This document shows, in pieces, positions 16,863 to 25,146 of a stretch of DNA of 64,000 bases. The position numbers and the translations under genes are program-made. The stretch is from Ilumatobacteraceae bacterium (GTDB lineage: Bacteria; Actinomycetota; Acidimicrobiia; Acidimicrobiales; Ilumatobacteraceae), in contig JAWPMO010000001.1 in assembly GCA_033344875.1 (NCBI GenBank), forward strand, positions 1-64,000, written 5' to 3'. A model generated the notes under the pieces. The model saw only the letters and a list, made by a program, of their open reading frames with translations. It did not search any database and was not told the DNA's origin. How positions within the stretch are numbered: position 1 is the stretch's first letter; each line of letters starts with the position of its first letter.

Positions 16863-16949
16863 CGGCCGATCTCCGAAGCACCAGCGGACTCGGACGGCGC
16901 ACAGACGTGAGTTGCGTGGATGGCCACGACGATGGTGGGGTGGCTGAAC

Positions 16950-16967
16950 ATTATAGGATCAGCCTAT
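16950..16967 (-). promoter_or_regulatory. Consensus -10 box with overlapping inverted repeat
   Basis: TATAAT on the minus strand (16955-16950), the only perfect -10 consensus noticed in this GC-rich window. It overlaps an inverted repeat ATAGG-N5-CCTAT at 16953-16967 that could be an operator. No strong -35 is seen. It should drive the SDR gene at 15945-16862. Confidence 0.5.
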
Positions 16968-17006
16968 TGCTCGGTCGTCCGCCGGGCCAATCCGGGGGCA
17001 ACGCCG

Positions 17007-17453
17007 TCAGGCGTCGGCGCGACGGCGCCGCCGCATGTCGGCGGCGTACTCGTCCGCCAGCGACGACTTCTCGTCGTCGCTCAACGCCTTCCCGGCGAGT
17101 TGGAACACCTCCTGCTCCTCCTCGTCGAGGTGGTGCGTCAACAGGTGTGCCAGCTTCTCCGCTGTCTGGATCCACTGCGGGCCGCTCATGTCGTAACCCT
17201 CGAGCTGCTCGACGAGGTCGTCCAGTTCCTTGTGCTCGGCGACGGAGTGGCGAGCCTTCTCCTGGGTGAGGTCGTGCTCCATCAACGGGACGTAGAAGAA
17301 GCGTTCCTCGGCGCCGGCGTGCGCCTCGAGCTCGCGCTTCAACCGTGCGAACAACTCGTTGCGACCGTCACTGTCGCCGTGGGTCTTGGTGAGCAGGTCG
17401 GCAAGCGTCCGCTGGGTCTCGTGGTCGGCACGCAGGGATTCGAAGATCGTCAT
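17007..17453 (-). CDS. Hemerythrin HHE domain protein
   Basis: A 148-residue all-helical protein. Metal-binding candidates are His11 in SLRADHETQRT, His49 in LEAHAGAEERFFYVPL, His74 in HSVAEHKELDDL and the HHLDEEEQEVF segment near residue 115: the H...HxxxE...H...HxxxE pattern of bacterial hemerythrin-like proteins with a di-iron site. Such proteins bind oxygen or nitric oxide or protect against oxidants. ATG 17453 is chosen because it begins the domain (MTIFESLRADH); longer upstream frames have no domain content. It has no co-directional neighbour within 100 bases. Confidence 0.87.
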   Translation of the reverse strand: MTIFESLRADHETQRTLADLLTKTHGDSDGRNELFARLKRELEAHAGAEERFFYVPLMEHDLTQEKARHSVAEHKELDDLVEQLEGYDMSGPQWIQTAEKLAHLLTHHLDEEEQEVFQLAGKALSDDEKSSLADEYAADMRRRRRADA

Positions 17454-17561
17454 GATCCAACTTCTTCCCGGGCGCGATCGATCTGAAACCCGATCGGGTG
17501 TCGTCGATGACCCGATCGCGCAGGATCGTCGGGCGCTCGCTGCGGTCGACGGCGATCGATC

Positions 17562-17567
17562 TACGCT
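17562..17567 (+). promoter_or_regulatory. -10 box (TACGCT), leaderless promoter
   Basis: TACGCT ends 6 nt before ATG 17574 with no ribosome-binding site between, predicting a leaderless mRNA for the MaoC hydratase gene. Confidence 0.5.
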
Positions 17568-17573
17568 CGGGTC

Positions 17574-18047
17574 ATGACACGCCCCCACACCGGACGCTGG
17601 TTCGAACAACTCACACCCGGCACGGTCATCGACCACGCGATCCGCCGGACGGTCACCGAGTCCGACAACGTCATGTTCACGTCGATGACGATGAACCCGG
17701 CCTGGCTCCACCTCGATTTCGACTACGCCGAGAACGAGACCGAGTTCGGCAAACCCCTCGTCAACTCGATGCTGACGATCGCGATGGTGATCGGTATCAG
17801 CGTGCACGAAACGACGCTCGGGACCACGGTCGCGAACCTCGGGTTCAGCGACGTCTCCTTCCCGGCCCCGATGTTCCATGGCGACACGCTTCGCGTCCAG
17901 ACCGAGGTGACGGAGGCGCGTACGTCGTCGTCACGTCCGCGTCAGGGCATCGTCACGTTCGAGCACCGCGGCTACAACCAACACGGCACCCTCGTGTGTC
18001 GGGCCGTTCGTCAGGCGCTCATGCACATGACGCCCGACGACGACTGA
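17574..18047 (+). CDS. MaoC-family enoyl-CoA hydratase
   Basis: A 157-residue single-hotdog protein beginning [20 protein letters not shown]. It carries [20 protein letters not shown], where an active-site Asp/His is normally found (here Asn-Pro-xx-Leu-His), and a conserved [13 protein letters not shown] segment near the end. Length and motifs resemble the MaoC partner next to citE in the M. tuberculosis leucine-degradation cluster (Rv2499c) and the mesaconyl/methylmalyl-CoA hydratases. It is convergent with the CitE-like lyase gene, 25 bases away, and probably works with it on a C5 CoA ester; the exact substrate is inferred. Confidence 0.83.
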   Translation: MTRPHTGRWFEQLTPGTVIDHAIRRTVTESDNVMFTSMTMNPAWLHLDFDYAENETEFGKPLVNSMLTIAMVIGISVHETTLGTTVANLGFSDVSFPAPMFHGDTLRVQTEVTEARTSSSRPRQGIVTFEHRGYNQHGTLVCRAVRQALMHMTPDDD

Positions 18048-18072
18048 GTGATGACTCAGGTGCGTCGGTGTG

Positions 18073-18945
18073 TCACGACTCGGCCAGTTCGATGACGCGG
18101 CGGGCCTGGGCGGCCAGGGGTTCGTCGACCATCTGCCCCTCGAAGTCGATCGCGGCGATGCCCTCCGCCGCGGCCTCGTCATACGCGGCGAGCAGTCGCT
18201 CGGCCCGTTCGACCTCCTCGGCCGACGGCACGAAGTGTTCGTTCGCCAGGGCGACCTGCCCCGGATGGATGCACAGCTTGCCGCCGTACCCCATCGCCCG
18301 GGCCTCGATCGCCTCACGGACGAACCGCTCGTCGTCGCGGAAATCGGCAACGACCTGGTCGAGCACGGGCACCCCGGCGAGTCGGGCGGCGATCGCGACC
18401 TGGGCGCGGGCGAACGACACCTCCGCGTTGTCGGGGGTGCGGACCCCGCCCATGTCGGCGATGAAGTCCTCGGCACCGAAGTAGGCCGAGTTCACCTGGT
18501 GGTGGGCGAGGATCGCACGGGCGTCGGCCACACCGAGCGCGGTCTCGATGCCGACCATCACCCCGAGGTCGGGGATCCCGCGGTCGGCGAACGCGGCGGC
18601 GACGGCGTCCATCTGTTCGACCGACTCGACCTTCGGGACGATCGCCGCGGTCATCTCGTACGACAGGGCTTCGGCGACGTCATCGGCGAACCACCGCGTC
18701 GGCACGGCGTTGACGCGCACCACCACGGTGGCGCCGTCGTCGATGAGGCGTGGTGCCCATTCGGCAGCGTTGCGGCGCGCCTGCGCCTTCGCGTCGTCGT
18801 TCGCCGGGGTCGCGTCCTCGCAGTCGATCACGATCGCGTCGGCCCGACGGCCGCCGAGCTTGGCGAGGAAGTCGGGGCGCACCGCCGGCGCGAACAGCAG
18901 CGAGCGCAGTCGGGAGAACTCGGTGACGTGACGTCGGGCGGGCAT
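18073..18945 (-). CDS. CitE-like CoA-ester lyase (HpcH/HpaI family)
   Basis: A 290-residue TIM-barrel enzyme cleaving or forming beta-hydroxyacyl-CoA bonds with Mg2+. Landmarks are RSLLFAPAVRPDFLAKL, IVIDCEDATP (metal Asp/Glu), VVVRVNAVPTRWFADD (Arg), VMVGIETALGV (Glu) and YFGAEDFIADMGG (Asp). The stand-alone form without citrate-lyase partners matches (S)-citramalyl-CoA/malyl-CoA lyases such as M. tuberculosis Rv2498c. ATG 18945 begins the conserved N-terminus. It follows the acyl-CoA dehydrogenase gene by 17 bases and is the last gene of the minus-strand leucine-catabolism operon. Confidence 0.87.
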   Translation of the reverse strand: MPARRHVTEFSRLRSLLFAPAVRPDFLAKLGGRRADAIVIDCEDATPANDDAKAQARRNAAEWAPRLIDDGATVVVRVNAVPTRWFADDVAEALSYEMTAAIVPKVESVEQMDAVAAAFADRGIPDLGVMVGIETALGVADARAILAHHQVNSAYFGAEDFIADMGGVRTPDNAEVSFARAQVAIAARLAGVPVLDQVVADFRDDERFVREAIEARAMGYGGKLCIHPGQVALANEHFVPSAEEVERAERLLAAYDEAAAEGIAAIDFEGQMVDEPLAAQARRVIELAES

Positions 18946-18962
18946 CGGAACAGTCTGGCGGT

Positions 18963-20129
18963 TCAGGCGCCGATGATCGAGCGCTTGGCGACCTCTTCGA
19001 GCATGACCTCGGTCGCCCCGCCGCCGATCGGCAGGATGCGGGCGTCGCGGTACATCCGCTCGACCGGTGTCTCGCGCATGTAACCCATGCCGCCGTGGAA
19101 CTGCACGCAGTCGTACATGATCTGGTTGACGATCTCGGCGCCGAACGCCTTGACGCCCGACATCTCCTTCACGTTGTCGCGGCCGGGGCCCATCACCTCG
19201 TCGCCGAGCCAGGCGGCGTGGTACATCGAGGCCCGCACCGCGTCGAGCTTGGCCTGGTTCATCGCCATCCGCTGCCGGATCGCCCCGAGGTCGTACAGAT
19301 GGCCGTCGAACGCCGTGCGCTCCTGGGTGTACGCGAGCGTCTGGTCGATCGCCGCCTGCGCGGCGCCGACGCCCATCCCGACGAGCACCATGCGTTCGTT
19401 CTGGAAGTTCTTCATCGTCTCGTAGAACCCGCGATGGACCGTGCCGAGCACCTGGTCGTCGGCGATCCAGACGTCGTCGAGTACGAGTTCGGCGGTGTCG
19501 GAGCAGCGCCAGCCGTGCTTGTCGAGCTTCTTCGACACGGTGAACCCCTCGGTGCCCGACGGCACGAGGAACATCGTGATCCCGTACTTGTTGTCGGGGT
19601 CGGTCTTGGCGGCGACGATCGTCATGTCGCCGTAGACGGCGTTGGTGATGAACGTCTTGGTGCCGTTGATGCGCCAACCGTCGCCGTCCTTGACCGCCTT
19701 GGTGCGGATACCGGCGACGTCGGAACCGGCGTCGGGTTCGGTGACCCCGATCGACAGGATCGTCTCGCCGGTGAGCATGCCGGGCAGCCACTGCTCGAGC
19801 TGTTCGGGTGATGCCGAGTTGACCAGATGTGGGCCGGCCATGTCGGTGTGGACCAGCACGGTCACGTCGAAGCCGGCGAACGTCGAGGCGCCGAGCGCTT
19901 CGGAGAACACGGCCGAGGCGAGCATGCCGAAGCCGAGACCGCCGCGCTCCTCGGGCACCCGCAGGCCGAACATGCCGAGCGCGCCCATCTGCCGCAGGAC
20001 CTCGCGGGGGACCTTGCCGTCGGCCTCCCACTCGTCGCCGTGTGGGATGACCTCCTTGGACACGAACTCGACGGTCTGGTCGTAGATCGCCTGGAGTTCG
20101 TCGGTCATGTAGATGTTGCGGTGCGTCAT
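18963..20129 (-). CDS. Acyl-CoA dehydrogenase (probably isovaleryl-CoA type)
   Basis: A 388-residue FAD flavoprotein with complete family landmarks: LGMFGLRVPEERGGLGFG, the FAD/substrate segment SIGVTEPDAGSDVAG, INGTKTFITNA, and YDCVQFHGGMGYMRETPVERMYRD near the C-terminus with the conserved Arg. The catalytic Glu should lie just before or after the GMGYM segment depending on subfamily. ATG 20129 overlaps the stop of the biotin carboxylase gene (ATGA). Its place next to a methylcrotonyl-CoA-type carboxylase suggests oxidation of isovaleryl-CoA to 3-methylcrotonyl-CoA, like fadE19 in M. tuberculosis; specificity is inferred from context. Confidence 0.9.
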   Translation of the reverse strand: MTHRNIYMTDELQAIYDQTVEFVSKEVIPHGDEWEADGKVPREVLRQMGALGMFGLRVPEERGGLGFGMLASAVFSEALGASTFAGFDVTVLVHTDMAGPHLVNSASPEQLEQWLPGMLTGETILSIGVTEPDAGSDVAGIRTKAVKDGDGWRINGTKTFITNAVYGDMTIVAAKTDPDNKYGITMFLVPSGTEGFTVSKKLDKHGWRCSDTAELVLDDVWIADDQVLGTVHRGFYETMKNFQNERMVLVGMGVGAAQAAIDQTLAYTQERTAFDGHLYDLGAIRQRMAMNQAKLDAVRASMYHAAWLGDEVMGPGRDNVKEMSGVKAFGAEIVNQIMYDCVQFHGGMGYMRETPVERMYRDARILPIGGGATEVMLEEVAKRSIIGA

Positions 20130-22084
20130 GGCGCTGGCTCCCGGGAGTCGGAATCGGAGTCGGAATCGGTGTCGGAATCGGTGTCGAAGGTGACGAGGGC
20201 CTGGTGGGAGGCGACCTGGTCGCCGACGGCGACGGTCACGTCGGCGACGGTGCCGTCGACCGGCGAGCTGAGCGTGTGGAGCATCTTCATCGCCTCGATG
20301 ACGATGCACGTGTCGCCGGCGGTGACGGTCTGCCCGGGCTCGACGGCGATCTCGGCGACCGACCCGGGGAACGGGGCGACGACGGCATCGCCGTGCGCTG
20401 CGCCGCTGACCGCCTCACCCGCCCACACCTCGGAACGCTCGGGAACCCGGAAGTGATGCGGGTACCCGTCGATCGCGATCGTGAGCCGGCGCTCGTGGGT
20501 GACGGCGCCGCGGCACGATCCGAGCGGATCGACCGGGAACCGGTCGGGGGCGACCTCGTGGAGTTCGCCGTCGATCGATCGCACGGTGGTCGGGATGCTC
20601 GGTCGATGCGGTGTCAGCCGGAACGGAGTCAGGTGGGTGAAGAGCGACGGCCGCCCAGCGCTCGGCTGTCCGATCGCGTGCCACGCGGCAGCGGCGTAGG
20701 GCGCTGCCGGAGCCGGGTCGGCCGGGATCGGGGCCTCGTCGAGGAAGCGGGTGGTCACCCGTCCGTCGATCACCGGCTGCTGATCGACCAGCCACCGGTG
20801 GAACGGCCCGGTCGTGACCACACCTTCGATCCGGAGGCCGTCGAGCCATCCGCGCAACGTGGCGAGTGCCGCCGGTCGGTCGGTGTCCCAGACGATCAGC
20901 TTGGCGATCATCGAGTCGTAGAACGGGCTGACCTCGTCGCCTTCCCGTACCGCGGCGTCCCATCGGAACCTGCCTGGTGGGCGCCGATCGGGCTGGTCGG
21001 TGTCGTAGCCGAGCCGGAGTCGTTCGACGGCGCCGATGTCGGGGCTGAAGTCGTTGGCCGGATTCTCGGCGTTGATGCGGCACTCGAAGGCGTGACCGGT
21101 GAACGTGACATCGGCCTGGGTGATCGGGAGTCGTTCCTCCCGCGCCGAGCGGATCATCAGTTCGACGATGTCGAGACCGGTGACCTCCTCGGTGACCGGG
21201 TGCTCGACCTGGAGCCGGGTGTTCATCTCGAGGAAGAAGAACTCGCCGGTGGTGTCGTCGACGATGAACTCGACGGTGCCCGCCGAGTCGTACTCCATCG
21301 CGACGGCCAAGGCCACGGCGGCGTCGTGCAGGCCCGTACGGGTTGCGTCGGGCAGGTTCGGCGCCGGCGCCTCCTCCAACACCTTCTGGTAGCGGCGCTG
21401 CACCGAGCACTCTCGGGTGCCGAGGTGGACGACATTGCCGTGCCGGTCGCCGACGACCTGGACCTCGACGTGACGGGGTCGCTGGATGTAGCGCTCGACG
21501 ATCATCGCGCCGTCGCCGAAGTTACGCTCTGCCTCGGTGGACGCCTCGGCGAGCGCGGCGGCGAACCCGTCGGGGGAGTGGACGATACGGATGCCCTTGC
21601 CGCCACCGCCGGCCGCCGCCTTCACGAGCACGGGGAAGCCGATCCGCTCGGCGGCAGCGGCCAGATCCGCGGGGTCCTGCGACTCGTCGAAGCCGGGGAT
21701 GATCGGCACGCCGGCGTCGGCGGCGATGCGTCGGGCCTCGATCTTCGAACCCATCCGCTCGACGGCGACCGGATGCGGGCCGATCCATCGGGCGCCGGCG
21801 TCGACGACGGCCCGAGCGAACCCGGCGTTCTCGGCGAGGAATCCGTAGCCGGGATGGACCGCGTCGGCGCCGGTCTCACGGATCGCGTCGAGCAGTCGCT
21901 CCTGCGACAGGTACGACTCGGCCAGCGACGCCGGCCCGAGCCGGTACTGCACGTCGGCTTCCTGCACGTGGGCGGCGGCGCCGTCGGGATCGCCGTACAC
22001 GGCCACCGTCTCGTGGCCGAGCCGACGCGCGGTCCGGATCACCCGGCGGGCGATCTCGCCCCGGTTCGCGATCAGGATGCGCAT
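20126..22084 (-). CDS. Acyl-CoA carboxylase alpha subunit (biotin carboxylase + BCCP)
   Basis: A 652-residue subunit. The biotin carboxylase domain (residues 1-450) starts MRILIANRGEIARRVIRTAR, has the ATP-grasp glycine loop VKAAAGGGGKGIRIV, EMNTRLQVEHPVTEE and RINAENP. A middle domain leads to a biotinyl domain near residues 570-635 with VIEAMKMLHTL, the Lys being the biotin site. The last 20 residues are an unusual Asp/Ser/Thr run (DTDSDTDSDSDSDS) encoded by hexanucleotide repeats. It is paired with the carboxyltransferase at 22160; the closest model is the AccA1-AccD1 methylcrotonyl-CoA carboxylase of M. tuberculosis. Confidence 0.93.
   Translation of the reverse strand: MRILIANRGEIARRVIRTARRLGHETVAVYGDPDGAAAHVQEADVQYRLGPASLAESYLSQERLLDAIRETGADAVHPGYGFLAENAGFARAVVDAGARWIGPHPVAVERMGSKIEARRIAADAGVPIIPGFDESQDPADLAAAAERIGFPVLVKAAAGGGGKGIRIVHSPDGFAAALAEASTEAERNFGDGAMIVERYIQRPRHVEVQVVGDRHGNVVHLGTRECSVQRRYQKVLEEAPAPNLPDATRTGLHDAAVALAVAMEYDSAGTVEFIVDDTTGEFFFLEMNTRLQVEHPVTEEVTGLDIVELMIRSAREERLPITQADVTFTGHAFECRINAENPANDFSPDIGAVERLRLGYDTDQPDRRPPGRFRWDAAVREGDEVSPFYDSMIAKLIVWDTDRPAALATLRGWLDGLRIEGVVTTGPFHRWLVDQQPVIDGRVTTRFLDEAPIPADPAPAAPYAAAAWHAIGQPSAGRPSLFTHLTPFRLTPHRPSIPTTVRSIDGELHEVAPDRFPVDPLGSCRGAVTHERRLTIAIDGYPHHFRVPERSEVWAGEAVSGAAHGDAVVAPFPGSVAEIAVEPGQTVTAGDTCIVIEAMKMLHTLSSPVDGTVADVTVAVGDQVASHQALVTFDTDSDTDSDSDSDSREPAP
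20145..20191 (-). repeat. Hexanucleotide repeat encoding Asp-Ser/Thr tail
   Basis: About seven tandem six-base units (variants of TCGGAA, TCGGAG and TCGGTG on the plus strand) encode alternating Asp and Ser/Thr at the C-terminus of the biotin carboxylase subunit. Repeats of this kind can change length by slippage without breaking the frame. Confidence 0.6.
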
Positions 22085-22159
22085 CTCAGCGCTCCCCGGC
22101 TACGCAGGCCGTGGTCGGCCGCTCGCTCGTGCTCGTGTGAGGGTTCGGCGTCGTCATGA

Positions 22160-23785
22160 TTACATCCGGTACACGAGACCGTTGGCCGGCTTCGGTTCGT
22201 CTTGGCGGGCGGCGAGGGCGAGGCACAGGCCGAGGGCGTCGCGGGTCTGTTCGGGTTCGATCAGGCCGTCGTCCCAGAGTCGGCTGGTGGCGTAGTACGG
22301 GTTCGATTGCGTCTCGTACTGGTCGCGCACCTCAGCGCGCAATGCGGCGATCTGGTCGTCGGTCGTGTCGCCGCCCTTCATGCCGGCGAGCCGGATGTCG
22401 ACCAGCACGGTCTCGGCGGTCTCGGCCGACATCGTGGCGATCCGCGAGTTGGGCCAGGCGAACAGGAACCGTGGCTGGAACCCACGGCCGCACATGCCGT
22501 AGTTGCCGGCCCCGTACGCGCCGCCGATCAACACCGTGTAGCGAGGTACGGTGGCGTTGGCGACGGCCGCGACCATCTTGGCGCCGTTCTTGGCGATGCC
22601 GCCGGCCTCGGAGTCGCGGCCGACCATGTAGCCCGAGGTGTTCTGGAGGAAGACGAGCGGGACCCGCCGTTGCTCGCACAGCTCGATGAAGTGCGTCGCC
22701 TTGAGCGCGGCCTCGGAGAAGATGATGCCGTTGTTGGCGATGATGCCGACGAGGTGTCCGTGGATGCGGGCGAACCCCGTGACGATCGACTCGCCCCAGT
22801 CGGGCTTGAACTCGTGGAACCGCGACCCGTCGACCAGCCGGGCGATGATCTCGATGCCTTCGAAGGGGATGCGGTCGTCGGCCGAGATCACCCCGTACAG
22901 CTCGCCGATGTCGTAGGCGGGTGGCTCGACATCCGGGGTCCAGTCGAGCCACGGCTGACGCTGGTCGATGCGGCGCTGCGACGTGGTTTCGCAGATCTCG
23001 CGCAACTTGCCGTACGCCTCCTGCTCGCTCTGGGCGATGTAGTCGCTGACGCCGGACGTGTAGGTGTGGAGCTGGGCGCCGCCGAGGTCGTCGGGTTCGA
23101 TGATCTCGCCGAGCGCGGCCTTGACGATCGGTGGGCCACCGAGGAAGATCCGGCCGATGCCCTCGACCATGATCACCTCGTCGCTGAGCGCCGGCACGTA
23201 GGCGCCACCGGCGGTGCATCCACCGAGCACGACCGAGAGCTGCGGCAGGCCGGCCGCCGACAGCCGCGCCTGGCGGTAGAAGGAGCCGCCGAAGTGGTCT
23301 TTGTCGGGGAAGATCTCGTCTTGCAGCGGCAGGAACGCGCCGCCGGAGTCGACCAGGTAGATGACGCCGAGGTCGTTCTCGAGCGCGATGTCCTGGGCCC
23401 TCACGTGCTTCTTGATCGCCATCGGCACCAGCGAGCCGCCCTTGACGGTGGCGTCGTTGGCGATGAACATCCACGGCACCCCGTGCACCACACCGATGCC
23501 GGTGACGATGCCGGCGCCCGGCACCTCGTCGTCGTACTGACCCCACCCGGCGAGCGTGGAGAGCTCCATGAAAGCGGTGCCCTCGTCGATCACCATGTCG
23601 ATCCGGTCGCGGACCATGACCTTGCCGCGTGAGAGGTGGCGTTCGATCGAGCGGTCGCGGTTGTGGCCGCCGTCGATCGCCCACTGCTGGCGTTCGCGCA
23701 ACGTGACGGCCTCGCCGACGTTGTGTTCGAAGTTGGTGGAGAACCGCTCGGAGGCCGGGTCGATCTTGGAGTGGATCGGTCTCAT
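22160..23785 (-). CDS. Acyl-CoA carboxylase beta subunit (carboxyltransferase, methylcrotonyl-type)
   Basis: A 541-residue carboxyltransferase with the crotonase-fold N and C halves. It begins SKIDPASERFSTNFEHNVG and carries LSRGKVMVRDRIDMVID, NDATVKGGSLVPMAIKKH and LVDSGGAFLPLQDEIFPDKD, the last two being characteristic of methylcrotonyl-CoA carboxylase beta subunits. The oxyanion-forming glycines are in LGGCTAGGAYVPA and GGAYGAGNYGMCGR. ATG 23785 overlaps the stop of the TetR gene (ATGA), so the regulator and carboxylase are translated from one message. A 75-base gap separates it from the alpha subunit. Confidence 0.93.
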   Translation of the reverse strand: MRPIHSKIDPASERFSTNFEHNVGEAVTLRERQQWAIDGGHNRDRSIERHLSRGKVMVRDRIDMVIDEGTAFMELSTLAGWGQYDDEVPGAGIVTGIGVVHGVPWMFIANDATVKGGSLVPMAIKKHVRAQDIALENDLGVIYLVDSGGAFLPLQDEIFPDKDHFGGSFYRQARLSAAGLPQLSVVLGGCTAGGAYVPALSDEVIMVEGIGRIFLGGPPIVKAALGEIIEPDDLGGAQLHTYTSGVSDYIAQSEQEAYGKLREICETTSQRRIDQRQPWLDWTPDVEPPAYDIGELYGVISADDRIPFEGIEIIARLVDGSRFHEFKPDWGESIVTGFARIHGHLVGIIANNGIIFSEAALKATHFIELCEQRRVPLVFLQNTSGYMVGRDSEAGGIAKNGAKMVAAVANATVPRYTVLIGGAYGAGNYGMCGRGFQPRFLFAWPNSRIATMSAETAETVLVDIRLAGMKGGDTTDDQIAALRAEVRDQYETQSNPYYATSRLWDDGLIEPEQTRDALGLCLALAARQDEPKPANGLVYRM

Positions 23786-24393
23786 GCTGCCGCTCCGGTC
23801 CAGAACTGCCGGGCGATGGCGTCGGCGAATCGGTCGAGGGTGCCTCGGTCGGGGTCGAACCACTCGACGGAGGAGTTCATCGCGCCGAACAGTGCGAGCC
23901 GGGCCACGGTGATGTCGATGTCGGCCGCGACGGAGCCGGTTCGCTGGAGATCGTGGAGCAGCTCGGTCCACCTCGCTTCGTAGGCGTCGCGACTCGGGAC
24001 GAGCGAAGCCCTGACCGAATCGGGTGCGGTGCGGAAGGTCACGACGTGTGCCGCGGTGTACGGCCCGTTCTCGAACAGCGCCGACAGGTGGGCGCGGGTG
24101 TGCGCCACGATCCGCGGGAACGGCTCGGCGTCGCCGTGCGTCGCCTCCGCTCGATCGAATGCTTCGTGCATGACGTCGAGCCCCCGTTCGAGGATCGCGG
24201 TCAACAACTGGTCCTTCGACGAGAAGTGGTAGTAGAGCGACCCGGCCTTCATCCCGACGACTTCGGCGAGCTGCCGGAGCGACGTGCCCTCGTACCCACG
24301 TTGGAGGAACAGGTTCGCGGCCTCGTCCATGATGCGCGATCGGGCGGGCTCGACCGCCGTGTCGGCGGCGATGTTCGAGGCGGCGAGCGACAT
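23782..24393 (-). CDS. TetR-family repressor of the leucine-catabolism operon
   Basis: A 203-residue regulator. The DNA-binding domain occupies residues 15-65: RIMDEAANLFLQRGYEGTSLRQLAEVVGMKAGSLYYHFSSKDQLL (shown here only as the family pattern AANLFLQRGYEGTS, then GMKAGSLYYHFSSKD). The remainder is the helical ligand-binding domain. It is the first gene of the operon with the carboxylase, dehydrogenase and lyase. Its promoter (TTGACG, 17-base spacer, TAGGTT, then 6 nt to ATG) holds an inverted repeat in the spacer, so autorepression relieved by an acyl-CoA ligand is a reasonable model. Confidence 0.88.
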   Translation of the reverse strand: MSLAASNIAADTAVEPARSRIMDEAANLFLQRGYEGTSLRQLAEVVGMKAGSLYYHFSSKDQLLTAILERGLDVMHEAFDRAEATHGDAEPFPRIVAHTRAHLSALFENGPYTAAHVVTFRTAPDSVRASLVPSRDAYEARWTELLHDLQRTGSVAADIDITVARLALFGAMNSSVEWFDPDRGTLDRFADAIARQFWTGAAA

Positions 24394-24399
24394 GATCGC

Positions 24400-24428
24400 A
24401 ACCTACCTAACGTCCGTTAGAACGTCAA
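24400..24428 (-). promoter_or_regulatory. TetR operon promoter with operator in the spacer
   Basis: On the minus strand: TTGACG (24428-24423), exactly 17 bases, TAGGTT (24405-24400), 6 nt, ATG 24393. The spacer contains CTAACG-N2-CGTTAG (24407-24420), perfect six-base arms typical of a TetR operator. A repressor bound here would block RNA polymerase directly. No ribosome-binding site fits between box and start, so the mRNA is probably leaderless. Confidence 0.75.
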
Positions 24429-24458
24429 GGCGAGCTTCCCACGTGCTACGAACGGGTC

Positions 24459-25007
24459 ATGTCGTCCGAGCCCCACGTCGCGCTGCTCCGAGGGATCAAC
24501 GTGGGGGGCCACAAGATGATCCCGATGGCCGAGTTGCGCGCCGCGCTCGAGTCGGCGGGGATGAGCGACGTCCGCACCTACATCCAGAGCGGCAACGTGG
24601 TGTTCTGCCCGGCCGGTGCGGCCGCCGGGGAAGCCGACCTCGTGGACGCGGTGCGATCGGTGGTCGGCGACCGGTTCGACCTGGATGTTCCGGTCGTCGT
24701 CCGGTCGCTCGTCGACATCGAACGGATCGCCGGCGCCCATCCCGACGCGGGCCGAGAGGTGCCGCCGAAGTGGTTGCACGTGTATCTGCTCGATCGATCC
24801 GCCGACCCGGCGGATGCGCCCGATCCTGGGCGTTTCGGTGACGATCGGCTGGTGGTCGACGGGCGCGAGATCTACGCCGCCTACCCGTCGGGATCGGGAC
24901 GATCGAAACTCACGCTCGACATCGTCGAGCGCTCGTTCGGCGTCACCGCAACCGCTCGCAACCTGTCGACGCTGGCGGCGATCGTCGCGCTCGGTCGCCG
25001 TGTCTGA
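24459..25007 (+). CDS. DUF1697 family protein
   Basis: A 182-residue soluble protein with the DUF1697 hallmark start HVALLRGINVGGHKMIPMAE followed by SDVRTYIQSGNVVF and a C-terminal segment ending in FGVTATARNLSTL. The family is widespread in bacteria and has no established function. It is divergent from the TetR gene, 65 bases apart, with no clear sign of sharing that operator. It is monocistronic here. Confidence 0.85.
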   Translation: MSSEPHVALLRGINVGGHKMIPMAELRAALESAGMSDVRTYIQSGNVVFCPAGAAAGEADLVDAVRSVVGDRFDLDVPVVVRSLVDIERIAGAHPDAGREVPPKWLHVYLLDRSADPADAPDPGRFGDDRLVVDGREIYAAYPSGSGRSKLTLDIVERSFGVTATARNLSTLAAIVALGRRV

Positions 25008-25133
25008 CCGTCGGTGAGCTGCATCCGGAGGTCGACCTCCCGAGAAATTCTCGAAGATCGCGTATCAGTGGGCGGCCTCGCGACTCTGTGTCCTGTATGG
25101 GCCCGACACCACTGCTGCTGGTTCCCACCGGCG

Positions 25134-25139
25134 TAGAGT
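25134..25139 (+). promoter_or_regulatory. -10 box (TAGAGT) of the ECF sigma gene
   Basis: TAGAGT ends 7 nt before ATG 25147 with no ribosome-binding site, predicting a leaderless transcript for the sigma factor and its overlapping partner. Confidence 0.5.
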
Positions 25140-25146
25140 CGCCGGT

